Source: an uncultured Fibrobacter sp. (GTDB taxonomy: Bacteria > Fibrobacterota > Fibrobacteria > Fibrobacterales > Fibrobacteraceae). From it: 64,000 nucleotides of DNA. This document shows, piece after piece, positions 53,247 to 62,403 of the stretch (positions are counted from its first letter, which is position 1; each line of letters opens with the position of its first letter). The stretch covers positions 62,001-126,000 of the forward strand of contig CAMKMX010000001.1 in assembly GCA_946414025.1 (NCBI GenBank), written 5' to 3'. The translations under genes and the position numbers were made by a program. The notes under the pieces are model-generated. The model searched no databases. It was not told where the DNA came from and worked only from the letters and a program-made list of their open reading frames with translations.

Positions 53247-54641
53247 CTACTTGATGGCCGGAACAATCAGCAGCACTTTCTGGCCCTTGCGCACCGCAAT
53301 CTTGTCGAACTTGTACACGCCTACGGTCTCTCCGTGGGGGCCTATGGCCGCCACGTTCACGTCGTGGCTACCCGGCTCTACCGGTATGCGGGTCATGTGA
53401 AAAGAATTAGGCAGGAACAGTCCTATGCGCAGGTCGGCCTGTTCCAGCTGGGTCTGGCCTACATCTACGGCGATGTTTTTCAGCAGGTCAAAGATGCCGT
53501 TGCCGGTATTGGTGGCCTGCTTTGCCTTCTGGGCGGCAATAGTCCGCAGAATCACGCGGACCGCCGTGCGGGTAATGACGGTGTTCCGCTCGTCGTCCAT
53601 GTTCTGCCGGAGTTCCTGGTCCACGTCCATGACTTTCTCTGGCTTGATGCGGGTCTTGCCGTCCAGGGAGACTTCGAACTGGTTTACGCGGCTCTTGTAC
53701 TTGCGGACTTCGGGCAGGGCAAACCCGATGTGGAAGGTTTCGCTTCCGGCGCCGGGCACAGGAGGCGCCACCAGCGTAAAGGAAACTCGGTTTCCGGTCT
53801 CGCCGTCCTTGTAGTACAGGTTCATAGCGCCTGCGCTCACGAAAGTTCCCGACAGGTACATCTCGCCGAGGATGGGGCTGTGTCCTGCATAGCCCAGCAC
53901 GATGATTTCTTGCCCCTGCTCGTGTACGGCGGTGGCCTTGGGAGTGGCTGCAAGCTCCGGCTTTTTCAGGGCGCGGATTTCGTCTTCCCTTTCGGCACGG
54001 CGCAGGCTCTCGGTAGCGAACTCGAAGAACTCCTTCGGGAGCCCCATCTTGCCTTCGTCGTAGGCCTTGATGGCCTTCACATAGGCGATGGCCGCCTCGT
54101 CGTTGTCGCCGTCCAGCTCATAGACCAGGGCCTGCAAATAACGCAGGTAGCCGTTGTCATTTACTTTGTCCTTATCTTTCTGGTACAAGGCGTTCATGGC
54201 AATCTGGGAACGCTTGACTTCTACCAAAGCGCCGTCGATATCCATCTTGGCCAGGTAGTTCAGAATCTGGTACTGGTAAAGGGTCAGCAGTTCGAAGGGC
54301 CTTGCACGGTAGGGGCGGGTGTTGTCGTTGGTGACAATAGCCGCCGCCTCGTTGGTCACGGACTTGGTGTAAAGATCCTCGTAAATCTTTTCGGCCTGAG
54401 AGAGGTTCTTGATACTCTCGTCGAAGTTCCTGTTGTAGTGATGCAGAATTCCCAGGTCGTAGTAGTACAGGAACTCGCTATTGCTTCCGTAAAGGTCGTC
54501 CTTCTCTTTTTTCACCTCGGCGATGGTGGCCTCGAAGCCTTTCTTTTCCAGCGTCGGGGCAAGAGTCTCGTAACGGGTCATGGACTTGTTGGCACATGAC
54601 GCTAAGAGGAATGGGATTAGCAGAAGGAGGAGACGTTTCAT
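53247..54641 (-). CDS. COG3014-like lipoprotein with TPR helices
   Basis: A 464-residue lipoprotein (lipobox LLASC, Cys16). TPR-like helices fill residues 30-230 (YYDLGILHHYNRNFDESIKNL), followed by a beta-rich domain containing EIIVLGYAGHSPILGE. The pattern matches COG3014, an uncharacterised family often encoded beside an LpoB-like lipoprotein, which is the case here (81-base gap filled with repeats). A role in peptidoglycan synthase control is a reasonable guess from context only. Confidence 0.8.
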   Translation of the reverse strand: MKRLLLLLIPFLLASCANKSMTRYETLAPTLEKKGFEATIAEVKKEKDDLYGSNSEFLYYYDLGILHHYNRNFDESIKNLSQAEKIYEDLYTKSVTNEAAAIVTNDNTRPYRARPFELLTLYQYQILNYLAKMDIDGALVEVKRSQIAMNALYQKDKDKVNDNGYLRYLQALVYELDGDNDEAAIAYVKAIKAYDEGKMGLPKEFFEFATESLRRAEREDEIRALKKPELAATPKATAVHEQGQEIIVLGYAGHSPILGEMYLSGTFVSAGAMNLYYKDGETGNRVSFTLVAPPVPGAGSETFHIGFALPEVRKYKSRVNQFEVSLDGKTRIKPEKVMDVDQELRQNMDDERNTVITRTAVRVILRTIAAQKAKQATNTGNGIFDLLKNIAVDVGQTQLEQADLRIGLFLPNSFHMTRIPVEPGSHDVNVAAIGPHGETVGVYKFDKIAVRKGQKVLLIVPAIK

Positions 54642-54654
54642 AGGTATGAGGTAG

Positions 54655-54720
54655 TCGGATAAAAGGGGTTAGGATCTAGGATTTAGGGGCTAGTCTCTAG
54701 CCCCTAGCCACTAGTCTCTC
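54655..54720. repeat. TTAGGATCTAGG/CTAGCCCC repeats
   Basis: GGGGTTAGGATCTAGGATTTAGG followed by inverted CTAGCCCCTAGCC words fill the whole gap between the COG3014-like and LpoB-like genes. Confidence 0.65.
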
Positions 54721-54722
54721 AA

Positions 54723-55328
54723 CTACATCTTCACGCTGTCTTTGGACACGTACTTCTTGATTTTCTTGTCGCCCACCCAGACCTTGCGGTGGCTCTGGAT
54801 GTCGGTGAGTTCCAGGTCCACCTGGTAGTAGATGACCTGCTCGCCGCCTTCCTGGTCCACGATGGAATTGAGGGTTCCGGTGAGCATCAGGTCGGCGCCG
54901 ATTTCCTGGCCCGCGTCCTTGCGGGTCTCTTCGGTGGCGTTGCCGGCCTGGCTCGCCAGTTCGTTACGCAGTTCGGCGCGTTCTTCGGCGTTGGCCACGA
55001 AGTCGGCCTTGCCCGAATTGATGAGGGCGCGTTCCATGTCCTTCACGAAGGTTTCCACGTTGATGTGTTCGTGACTCTTGTTGCGGATCTTGCCGATGAC
55101 CACCGTCGGAACGATTCCGTTCTTCTGCTGGATCATGGTCTGGTACCAGGGGCGGTTCAGGCAGTCGGTAATCATCTCGTCGGCCACCAGGCGGGAATCA
55201 GTGTCGTTCCAGGCGCCGGAAAGGTCGGTGACGGAGTTTTCGTCGATACGGGTGACCTTCTTGCCACCGGAGCAGCCCATGAGGGCGGCGAGACTTGCGC
55301 AAAGGCAGAGTGTCAAAATCTTGGACAT
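54723..55328 (-). CDS. LpoB-like lipoprotein (penicillin-binding protein activator family)
   Basis: A 201-residue lipoprotein with lipobox LMGC (Cys19). The mature domain has the LpoB/YcfM pattern: DLSGAWNDTDSRLVADEM, VVIGKIRNKSHEHINVE, IGADLMLTGTLNSI and a final YQVDLELTDIQSHRKVW. LpoB activates the class A synthase PBP1b from the outer membrane in enterobacteria. Here the partner is unknown. It leads a pair with the COG3014-like gene, a widespread pairing. Confidence 0.85.
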   Translation of the reverse strand: MSKILTLCLCASLAALMGCSGGKKVTRIDENSVTDLSGAWNDTDSRLVADEMITDCLNRPWYQTMIQQKNGIVPTVVIGKIRNKSHEHINVETFVKDMERALINSGKADFVANAEERAELRNELASQAGNATEETRKDAGQEIGADLMLTGTLNSIVDQEGGEQVIYYQVDLELTDIQSHRKVWVGDKKIKKYVSKDSVKM

Positions 55329-55379
55329 GGTTTTCTCCTGTTTTCAGGTTTAAAGTTTACAAAGGTTAATATAGTTAAA

Positions 55380-55776
55380 ATGGGGCTGTGGTATCGAGAA
55401 AGGACTGCTTTTTCCTCTGGACTAGCCACCAAGACGGTCAAACTACACTTCCCCATCTTGGAAGAGACCTTACTGGGATTCTTTCTGCCCGTCAACCTTT
55501 CGTGTCGTAGGGGGGCTCAGCTACTAGCATTAGTTGGACAACCGCTACGAAGTGGACGTTGTCATTGGCGATGCAACAATGGCAATTGAGATAAAGTCAT
55601 CGAAAAATGTTGAATCACATGACACGAAAGGGTTGAAAGCCTTCGGCGGAGAATACCCCGAAGCAAAGCTTGTCCTTATCTCGATGGAAGACACACCGCA
55701 GAAATTGAACGGAATCGAAGTGTGGCCCGCAACCCAGTTCTTGAACAGACTCTGGGCAGGGAAAATTTTAGGATAA
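55380..55776 (+). pseudogene. Remnant of an AAA-family ATPase with DUF4143 domain
   Basis: Two fragments of the C-terminal DUF4143 region lie in different frames. The first (about 55430-55500) reads TVKLHFPILEETLLGFFLP, matching the linker helix before the nuclease-like part. The second (55534-55776) reads NRYEVDVVIGDATMAIEIKSS and ends FLNRLWAGKILG, matching the very end of such proteins. The N-terminal ATPase is gone and the middle is deleted. These ATPases are common on mobile DNA, and this remnant sits at the left edge of the AT-rich island. Confidence 0.75.
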
Positions 55777-55881
55777 TTGATACGGGGCAGAGTTTAGGTG
55801 GTGGGGAAAACATCTTTGATACATGGTTTATTTTAGCTTGATAGTACATCAACCTAAAATGTCGCAAGGATCCTCGTCTAT

Positions 55882-58659
55882 TTAATTGTGTTCGTACCTT
55901 TGAGCCCGAATTCTGAAGGCTTCTATTCCCCCTTCCATTATTTCACAAATTTCTTTTTTCACATTAGATCTGTCAATTGTGCCATGAATTTCTGATTTTA
56001 AATTTGTTGACGATTGCATAGAAATTATATATTCTGCATCCCCATTAACAGGTATATTAGGATTGTGAGTTACAACAATCACTTGTCTTTTTTTCTTTAT
56101 CTCTCTCAATTTTTCTACAATTAAATCATATACCAATCTATTATCCAAATCATCTTCTGGTTGATCCAGAATTAAAGGTTTTGTTCCAAATGATAAAATA
56201 AATGATAAAATTGCAGTTGTTTTTTGACCCGCAGACGCCGTTGATATTGGTTGGGGAGAAGCGTCCTGTCGCTTTATTTTTAAGATAACATCATCCTCTG
56301 GATACAGTAAATCTATGTTATCAATTTGATCTGGCGTTAATTCGCGTATCATGTTTTTGAAGGTGCCATCCAATTGAGCGGCTAATGCATTCTCCTTTTC
56401 ATCTATGATTGCATGAATCGCGTTTTTCACTTCAGCTAGTTTTTCTAATGGATTTCCTGTTAAAATATGATCTCTTAACTTATCAATCGATTTATCATAT
56501 TTTGTTGGTTTTTGTACAATTGATCTAAACTGCGATTCAAAATCTTTTTTATTTTTGTAATTGGAAAGAGTGATTATTGTTTTATCAGTATTTAATCTTT
56601 GAATAAATGCTTTCCTTTCTTTACTTATACTTTCTCGAATCTGTTTTATTTCCTTCATTACGGCATCTTTTTCTAATTTGAGATTTGCACATTCCTTCTC
56701 CTTAGCTTTAATCCTATCTAGCTCATCCTTGTTCACTTTTAAGTTTTGAGAATATAATTCAAAATTTGAGAAATCTGCGATTCCCTTTTCTTCCAATTCA
56801 ATTTTCTTTTTATTAAATTCATCATTAAATGCTTTTGCATTCTGAAATAAAGATGTTGAATCCAACGATGTTCTTGCAGACTCTATCATCGAAAATAATT
56901 CTGACGATTTATCAGCCATAAATGTTTTTATTTCTACCATCTTTTCATGAAGGGGCCTGCAAATATCGGCAAGTTCACTTCTGAATGTTTCGCTTATTTT
57001 TGATTCATCAAAATCATTTAATACACCTAATTGGGATAAAGTTGATTGAATGAAATCTACATTCCTTTTTGTAGAATCAATAAAATCAGATATATATTGT
57101 TTTTGCAATGTGTAAGTTTCTTGTGTTTTTATATCATTTGCAACACCACTTTTTCTTAACAACTCTATTTGACCATTTAACTCTTCTATTTTAGTTTCTA
57201 TTTTTCCTTTTTGCGATACAAATTGCTCTGCATCTCTTATGGACGCCATCTTAGCAGAGTAGCTAGCTCTTTTTTGCCTAAGTTCATTAGATAATTGTAT
57301 TAATATCTCCGAAGCAGAGTCAATTCGTCTTAATAAAGCGTTTGGTTCTTGAGCTATGCTATAAATCTGTTTTTGAGAGTACTGTTCAAAATCTAATAAT
57401 TCTAGAAAGCCCTCCTTGTTATAATCTTCATATTCGCTCGTTTCTGAATTATATTTTTGAATGTTAATTTTAGGGTCTTTGCTTTGCTGATACAAGACCT
57501 TATATTCAATACCATTTCTGACGAATTCCACCTCTATAACAGAATCGTCTTTTAAAACTCCTTTATTTTCGCTATCAACCTTTTTAAAGAAATCACTTTG
57601 ATCCTTCTTTATGTCGTTTAAATCATCAAGTTCACTATTTTTGCCAAATGAGCCGCGTAAAAATCTTAATATACTTGATTTTCCACTTCCTCGGCCACCA
57701 ATAATTGTTGTAAGCTGAGGACTAAATTCCGCCTTAAACGGAACGCCTTCTGTTAAACAGGTGTTATCTATTTTTATGCTTTTTATCCATAACGATGGTT
57801 CTTGATACGGGCAATTTACATCTTCGAAACAATTCCTTGTCCTATCAGAGATTATAAATGCCTGCCTAAGACTTTCCAAAGATGGATTTTCATCCATCTT
57901 TATCCAACTATAATTTTTCCCAATACCAGAAATGCCATGCTTTGATGGCTGGGTGGAATCAGGGTTGTCCGAAAATGTTAGTAGTTTTACTTTATTATTT
58001 TTTGCATTTCTTATACCATTATATGCATTTTTCAAATCATCAATACCTAGTTGGTGTTCATCAATGTTGTATTCTTGTGCAATTTCTCTTACTAGTTCTT
58101 CATTGATGATACAATCATCTCTTAAAAATTGCTTATGAACAATTTGTACCGCATTTATGTTTGTCCTTTTTTGATCGAAAAAGCCTTTTACTGTATCATT
58201 ACTACAACAATACCCAACACCATTATATTCATCAATATGGGCAGGAATGACAATGCCATGTTTCTTATTTGCTAGTTCCGTTATTTCAGAAATATTTTTT
58301 CCTGAATGCGCACCTGCATCAGCAAATTTATCCCTGGCTATTCCGCATTCTATTAAAAAATCATTTATGTATTGGGTATTTTTATCTCTATCAAAAAGAA
58401 CTAGAAGATGTACTTTTGACGTGTCACAAGTTATTTCTACACCAGGAAATAATACAATTCCTTCATTTTCACATTCAACTTTTATCCGGTCAATCCATTC
58501 TCCGGTATTATGATCCGTTATCGCCACACAATCCAATTTAGATTCTTTTGCAGCCTGAACCCATTGAGCAGGAGTTACACTCTTATCAAGAAAACACTTG
58601 CTAGCGGGAGTATGTAAATGTAAATCGCACTTAAACCAGCGTAAACCTTTATATTGCAT
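55882..58659 (-). CDS. PHP-domain plus SMC-like AAA ATPase fusion (TrlF-like), candidate defence protein
   Basis: A 925-residue protein. The N-terminal PHP phosphoesterase/nuclease domain (1-280) keeps metal ligands: DLHLH (His14, His16), ITDHN (Asp49, His50), GVEIT (Glu75) and PAHID (His141). Walker A GGRGSGKS lies at 321-328, a long coiled-coil arm at about 480-760, the SAGQ signature near 810, Walker B LILDQPEDD at 829-837 and the H-loop His at 865. This resembles NCBI's TrlF-type and RecN/SMC-type ATPases, in which ATP-driven DNA or RNA sensing could gate the PHP nuclease. DNA here is much richer in A/T than upstream genes. It stands alone behind a C12 tract. Confidence 0.82.
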   Translation of the reverse strand: MQYKGLRWFKCDLHLHTPASKCFLDKSVTPAQWVQAAKESKLDCVAITDHNTGEWIDRIKVECENEGIVLFPGVEITCDTSKVHLLVLFDRDKNTQYINDFLIECGIARDKFADAGAHSGKNISEITELANKKHGIVIPAHIDEYNGVGYCCSNDTVKGFFDQKRTNINAVQIVHKQFLRDDCIINEELVREIAQEYNIDEHQLGIDDLKNAYNGIRNAKNNKVKLLTFSDNPDSTQPSKHGISGIGKNYSWIKMDENPSLESLRQAFIISDRTRNCFEDVNCPYQEPSLWIKSIKIDNTCLTEGVPFKAEFSPQLTTIIGGRGSGKSSILRFLRGSFGKNSELDDLNDIKKDQSDFFKKVDSENKGVLKDDSVIEVEFVRNGIEYKVLYQQSKDPKINIQKYNSETSEYEDYNKEGFLELLDFEQYSQKQIYSIAQEPNALLRRIDSASEILIQLSNELRQKRASYSAKMASIRDAEQFVSQKGKIETKIEELNGQIELLRKSGVANDIKTQETYTLQKQYISDFIDSTKRNVDFIQSTLSQLGVLNDFDESKISETFRSELADICRPLHEKMVEIKTFMADKSSELFSMIESARTSLDSTSLFQNAKAFNDEFNKKKIELEEKGIADFSNFELYSQNLKVNKDELDRIKAKEKECANLKLEKDAVMKEIKQIRESISKERKAFIQRLNTDKTIITLSNYKNKKDFESQFRSIVQKPTKYDKSIDKLRDHILTGNPLEKLAEVKNAIHAIIDEKENALAAQLDGTFKNMIRELTPDQIDNIDLLYPEDDVILKIKRQDASPQPISTASAGQKTTAILSFILSFGTKPLILDQPEDDLDNRLVYDLIVEKLREIKKKRQVIVVTHNPNIPVNGDAEYIISMQSSTNLKSEIHGTIDRSNVKKEICEIMEGGIEAFRIRAQRYEHN

Positions 58660-58719
58660 TTCTTTCCTTTGAGTTGTTTTATAGCTATCATATTTTCTTC
58701 ATTCTGAGAATAGAGAGTG

Positions 58720-58731
58720 CCCCCCCCCCCC
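58720..58731. repeat. C12 homopolymer upstream of the PHP-ATPase gene
   Basis: Twelve consecutive C (G on the coding strand) in otherwise AT-rich DNA, 61 bases before the ATPase start and flanked by AGAGAG and CTCTCT. Tract length changes would alter promoter spacing. Confidence 0.75.
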
Positions 58732-58819
58732 TCTCTGAAGATAAATTCTTTTACGGGAAATGAGGCAGAAAAGCCAAGAAAAAAATCAAATCAGTACAAT
58801 TAATGGTTACATATTCCAT

Positions 58820-58848
58820 ATTATATAATACACATTGTATTATATAAT
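58820..58848. promoter_or_regulatory. Two ATTATATAAT palindromes, possible operator
   Basis: Identical 10-base palindromes at 58820-58829 and 58839-58848, 19 bases centre to centre, in the divergent promoter region between the PHP-ATPase and TIGR02147 genes. TATATTTT at 58912 is a likely -10 for the rightward operon. Confidence 0.45.
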
Positions 58849-58924
58849 GCAAATTAAACATTTAATGCGAAATTTTTTCCTTGCATAATCCCCCTTTCCC
58901 TCAATAAAGGATATATTTTTACGG

Positions 58925-59767
58925 ATGATGACATCCATAATTCAATACAAAGATTACCGCAAGTACATCAAGGACTACTATACTTGGCAGAAAAAGCATT
59001 CTCTTTTTTCGTGGAGAGCGTTTTCTAAGCTTGCTAATTTTTCATCTCCCAATTTTTTGAAACAGGTTTGTGATGGAAAGTCTAACTTGAGTAAATCCTC
59101 CGCCGAGCGGGTTGCGGACGCTATGTCATTGCAAGGTTTTGAAAAGAAATTTTTTCTCAATCTTGTTGTATTCAACCAATCTCATAGTAAAGAAAAGCGA
59201 GATAAGGCGTCTCAAGAGATGGACGTCATTATCAAGGATAACAAGATTCGCAAAATAGGGAATGATACTCTTGCGTATTATGATACATGGATCCATTCGG
59301 TCGTTCGAGAACTTGCCCCAATCTTAAGCAACGTTAATGCAGCCAACATTGCGAAAAAGTGCAGATTTCGTGTATCAATACAGGATGTAGAACAATCCCT
59401 CGCCTTTTTACTCCGTGTGGGTCTTTTGAGAAAAACGATCAAGGGAAAGTTTGTGCAGACCGAAAAAATCGTGGAAGGCGACACAGAGAGGATCCCCATA
59501 GCTATCCGTTCTATGAATCGTCAGATGGCACAACTGGCAGAACATGCACTTGATGAGGTTCCAGCTGAACAAAGGGATTTTGCAGGAATCACCATGGGAC
59601 TATCGAAGAAATCTTATAAGGAAATTCTCAGAGAGTTGGGGAAATGCCGAAAAAAGATATTAGACATAGTATCCAAGGAGGAACAGGTCGATCGTGTTTA
59701 TCGGCTGAACCTGCAGTTGTTCCCCATGACGATTATTGAAGAGGAGTGTGAAGATGAAGATTTTTAG
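58925..59767 (+). CDS. TIGR02147-family protein (DUF4423-type putative regulator)
   Basis: A 280-residue cytoplasmic protein of the TIGR02147/DUF4423 family, which is expanded in Fibrobacter. The N-terminal half holds the family start (IQYKDYRKYIKDYYTWQKK, SWRAFSKLANFSSPNFLKQV), which resembles a helix-turn-helix, and LADAMSL-like LxxF segments. The C-terminal half has the ITMGLSKKSYKEILREL pattern and a closing VYRLNLQLFPM strand. Family members usually sit upstream of exported-protein genes and are thought to be regulators. The downstream lipoprotein gene overlaps it by 14 bases. The second ATG (58928) is an equally good start. Confidence 0.88.
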   Translation: MMTSIIQYKDYRKYIKDYYTWQKKHSLFSWRAFSKLANFSSPNFLKQVCDGKSNLSKSSAERVADAMSLQGFEKKFFLNLVVFNQSHSKEKRDKASQEMDVIIKDNKIRKIGNDTLAYYDTWIHSVVRELAPILSNVNAANIAKKCRFRVSIQDVEQSLAFLLRVGLLRKTIKGKFVQTEKIVEGDTERIPIAIRSMNRQMAQLAEHALDEVPAEQRDFAGITMGLSKKSYKEILRELGKCRKKILDIVSKEEQVDRVYRLNLQLFPMTIIEEECEDEDF

Positions 59768-60374
59768 TTTAGTTGCCATAATGGTAATCGCTATCTCGTG
59801 GTGTGCCTGTTCAGACAACAGGGAAAATGTTAGTGGCGGTTCAGTAGAAGGCAACACTGTCGTAGCTGAAGTGGAAATCGATTCGGTAAAAGTAATGATT
59901 GGAGAAAGTTCTGCAGGCGAGACTGATGCGTCAAAAAAGGATTATTGGTACGAGGTGCAATTCAATTCAACAAAAGAGGAGTATTATTTGAATACAAACG
60001 AAGAATGGACATCCTTATGTCAGATTAATCTTTACCCCGAACAGAATGGTGTGGAATACCAAGAAATAAGAGAGACCTACGACGGCGGGTCAGGAACGAC
60101 ATTCATTACATCAACAAAAAATGGCATTGTTATCAATGAAAAATGGAATATGACCTATAATGATAATCCACAACAAAAAGACAAAGATTATAAAAAAATC
60201 AAAGAGCAATGCGAGTCAAATGGTGGAAAGTTTTTTGCGTATGCCCATGATATTGCTAATGAGCTTCATGTGTCTTGTACTACTACTGTTTCGTCTTTGC
60301 CTTGGAAGTTAGAAGATGTTCTCAAACGGTATGCGGATCAATATAAGGAATTCTGTAAGGAGGATGGACTATGA
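59754..60374 (+). CDS. Lipoprotein of unknown function in TIGR02147-subtilase operon
   Basis: A 206-residue lipoprotein starting MKIFSLVAIMVIA, with GAGGAG upstream and lipobox-like SWCAC (Cys17). The mature part has beta-rich sequence (YWYEVQFNSTKEEYYLNTN), two or three further cysteines, and a helical C-terminus. No family is recognised. It overlaps the regulator gene (14 bases) and the protease gene (4 bases, ATGA), so all three are made together. It may be an inhibitor, chaperone or substrate of the protease; nothing in the sequence decides this. Confidence 0.75.
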   Translation: MKIFSLVAIMVIAISWCACSDNRENVSGGSVEGNTVVAEVEIDSVKVMIGESSAGETDASKKDYWYEVQFNSTKEEYYLNTNEEWTSLCQINLYPEQNGVEYQEIRETYDGGSGTTFITSTKNGIVINEKWNMTYNDNPQQKDKDYKKIKEQCESNGGKFFAYAHDIANELHVSCTTTVSSLPWKLEDVLKRYADQYKEFCKEDGL

Positions 60375-62079
60375 ATAAGATTTTCATCAGATTGTTTTTT
60401 GTATTAACCTTTGCTGGAGCAATATCGGTGGCAGAAGAGGATAAAACTGCCTATCTGCCGGCCTATATACCGCAAAATATCTTATCGCCAGCTGTCGAGG
60501 CATTTATAAATGGTTCTGCTAGAATTCAAGCCCCAATAGTAAAAAAAGCATACAATTACGATGCCCTTGGTCGTGTAAAAAACGCAAATAGTACGGATCA
60601 AGAAAGAATTGCAATCCCGATCAGGGAAAAGATGAGAGTAGTCGTTGCATACTTAGATGTCCCTGACTATGATGAGCCGGAAGTGAGCGCAGAGTATATC
60701 AGCGAGCAAGGAAAAAAAATTTATAAATTAAATGGTAAAAATATTTCGGAGGATGATTACTTTAAATCCGTTGCTAGAAAAAAAAAACGAATATTCCTCT
60801 TGGGTTTGTTGCAGAGGTAACTGCAGAAGAACTTCGTAACCTAATAAATAACTCCACACATAGCCTGTATGTGGATGAATACGAGCCGTCAAAAGAGGCT
60901 GCTGCATATACTGCAATATTGGATACAAGTCTTGTCACTTTATGGGCACACTCTAATGGATATAAGGGCGATGGTATAGGGGTGATGTTTGTGGATCTTG
61001 GCTGCCCTAAAACAAGTATTATTACTACAAACTATTTTGTACAAAATGGAAGCTGTAGTGGCGGGATCACCAAACATGCAACATCGATGGTTCGGGTTTT
61101 TCAAACAACAGCGCCTAAGTCAAAACTATTTGAGTATAACGAGGGAACCTATCCAGCCCCATCCTCAACGACACCGCCGTTAGAGATAGCCTTTTTCCCC
61201 ATCTACAAATATAACGACTCCCTGTATAGGGCGATTGATGCATCTATCGACAACTACATATATAATCAGGGCCTAATTTTATTTACCGCTGCAGGAAACC
61301 AAAATTCTTCAACCGGAACATTTCATGTTTCATCTCCAGGCAAAGCCGTTAATTCGATAACTGTTGGTGGCATTTATCCTTTTACAAATCAATATGAGAG
61401 TTTTTCGCGATGGAAAAATTCCGAGATAAAAAATCAAAAGCCCGAAGTGGCTAACTACGACTATTTCTATTTCCCTGGAGACCCAACATTCATAGATGAT
61501 AATGGGGATACATATAATGGGTATGTAAGGGGAACTAGCACCGCAACCGCCTACACTGCGGGAATTATGGCTGATATTTTGCAACAGCATCCCTTTTTTA
61601 AGGGCCACCCCGAAATGGCAAAAGCGTTACTAATAACAGGCAGTACGAAAAGTATTCCCAATGCGTCTTCTTTCGATCAGGACAATAATTCTAAAGCGGC
61701 CAAGTGGATTCCGCTTTACAGAGATATGGGCTGGAATACCCGCTCTCGTTATTGGAATGGACCTAATTCCGGTTCTTTTGTCAATGACAGTATCACTTTT
61801 ACAGAATCGAATATTGTTTCGGGGAAAAGATACAGAATTGCAATATCGTGGCTGACACCCGGTGCATATATATCGACCAATAAAAAAATTTCACAAGACA
61901 TTGATTTATACATAAAACAGAATGGTAACATTATTGCTCACTCAGCGAGTGCTCGAAATCCATTTGAAGTTGTTGATTTTGTTGCGACATCCTCAAGTGA
62001 CTTGACAATCATTATTGAACGATATGCAAATTCAGGAACGGGAAAGGTTGCGCTCGGATACAATATGTGGAGCATGTAA
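60371..62079 (+). pseudogene. Subtilisin-like (S8) secreted protease, frameshifted at an A10 run
   Basis: The first frame (60371-60820) has a signal peptide and a pro-domain-like region, then fails at ten A residues (60778-60787). With one more A it continues into the second frame (NIPLGFVAEVTAEELRNL...), which stays open to 62079. The protease domain has the full triad: Asp42 (VDLG), His69 (KHATSM) and Ser223 (GTSTATAYTAG), with oxyanion Asn143 (AAGN), numbered from the GTG at 60871. A C-terminal beta domain follows. All catalytic residues survive, so the break is recent, switchable, or an assembly error. Confidence 0.8.
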
Positions 62080-62203
62080 ATAGAATACAAATCGAATTGT
62101 ATAATTCAGTCTGTATTATGTTGTACAAAATATAGTTCAATTTCTCCATACTTTCCTAAAAAAATGAATATATATTGGAAGAGATTCATTTTAAGGAGAT
62201 TAT

Positions 62204-62389
62204 ATGGCTGAACAACGCGTCTGGCATATTTACGGAACATTGCATAATGCCGATGGGACGGTCTTTAATCGCGGTCGTATCTTGGCCTATCATCTTTTTC
62301 CTCAGGCCGGATGGAACTATATTGCGGAATCAAATATTGACCAAGGAACGGGGGCGTTTGAACTTATCTTCACGACAAGTAATTTCTAG
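62204..62389 (+). CDS. Short transthyretin/carboxypeptidase-regulatory-like fragment
   Basis: A 61-residue frame starting MAEQRVWHIYGTLH, with AAGGAG upstream and TATATT about 35 bases before it. The sequence GTLHNADGTVFNRGRILAYHL is typical of a transthyretin-like or carboxypeptidase-regulatory beta-sandwich, but the domain stops after only about 60 residues at TAG. One extra T at 62383-62385 would join it to the next frame (FLDAGGIVNAFGG). It is therefore either a tiny protein or the 5' end of a disrupted gene. Confidence 0.5.
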   Translation: MAEQRVWHIYGTLHNADGTVFNRGRILAYHLFPQAGWNYIAESNIDQGTGAFELIFTTSNF

Positions 62390-62403
62390 ACGCAGGTGGA
62401 ATC

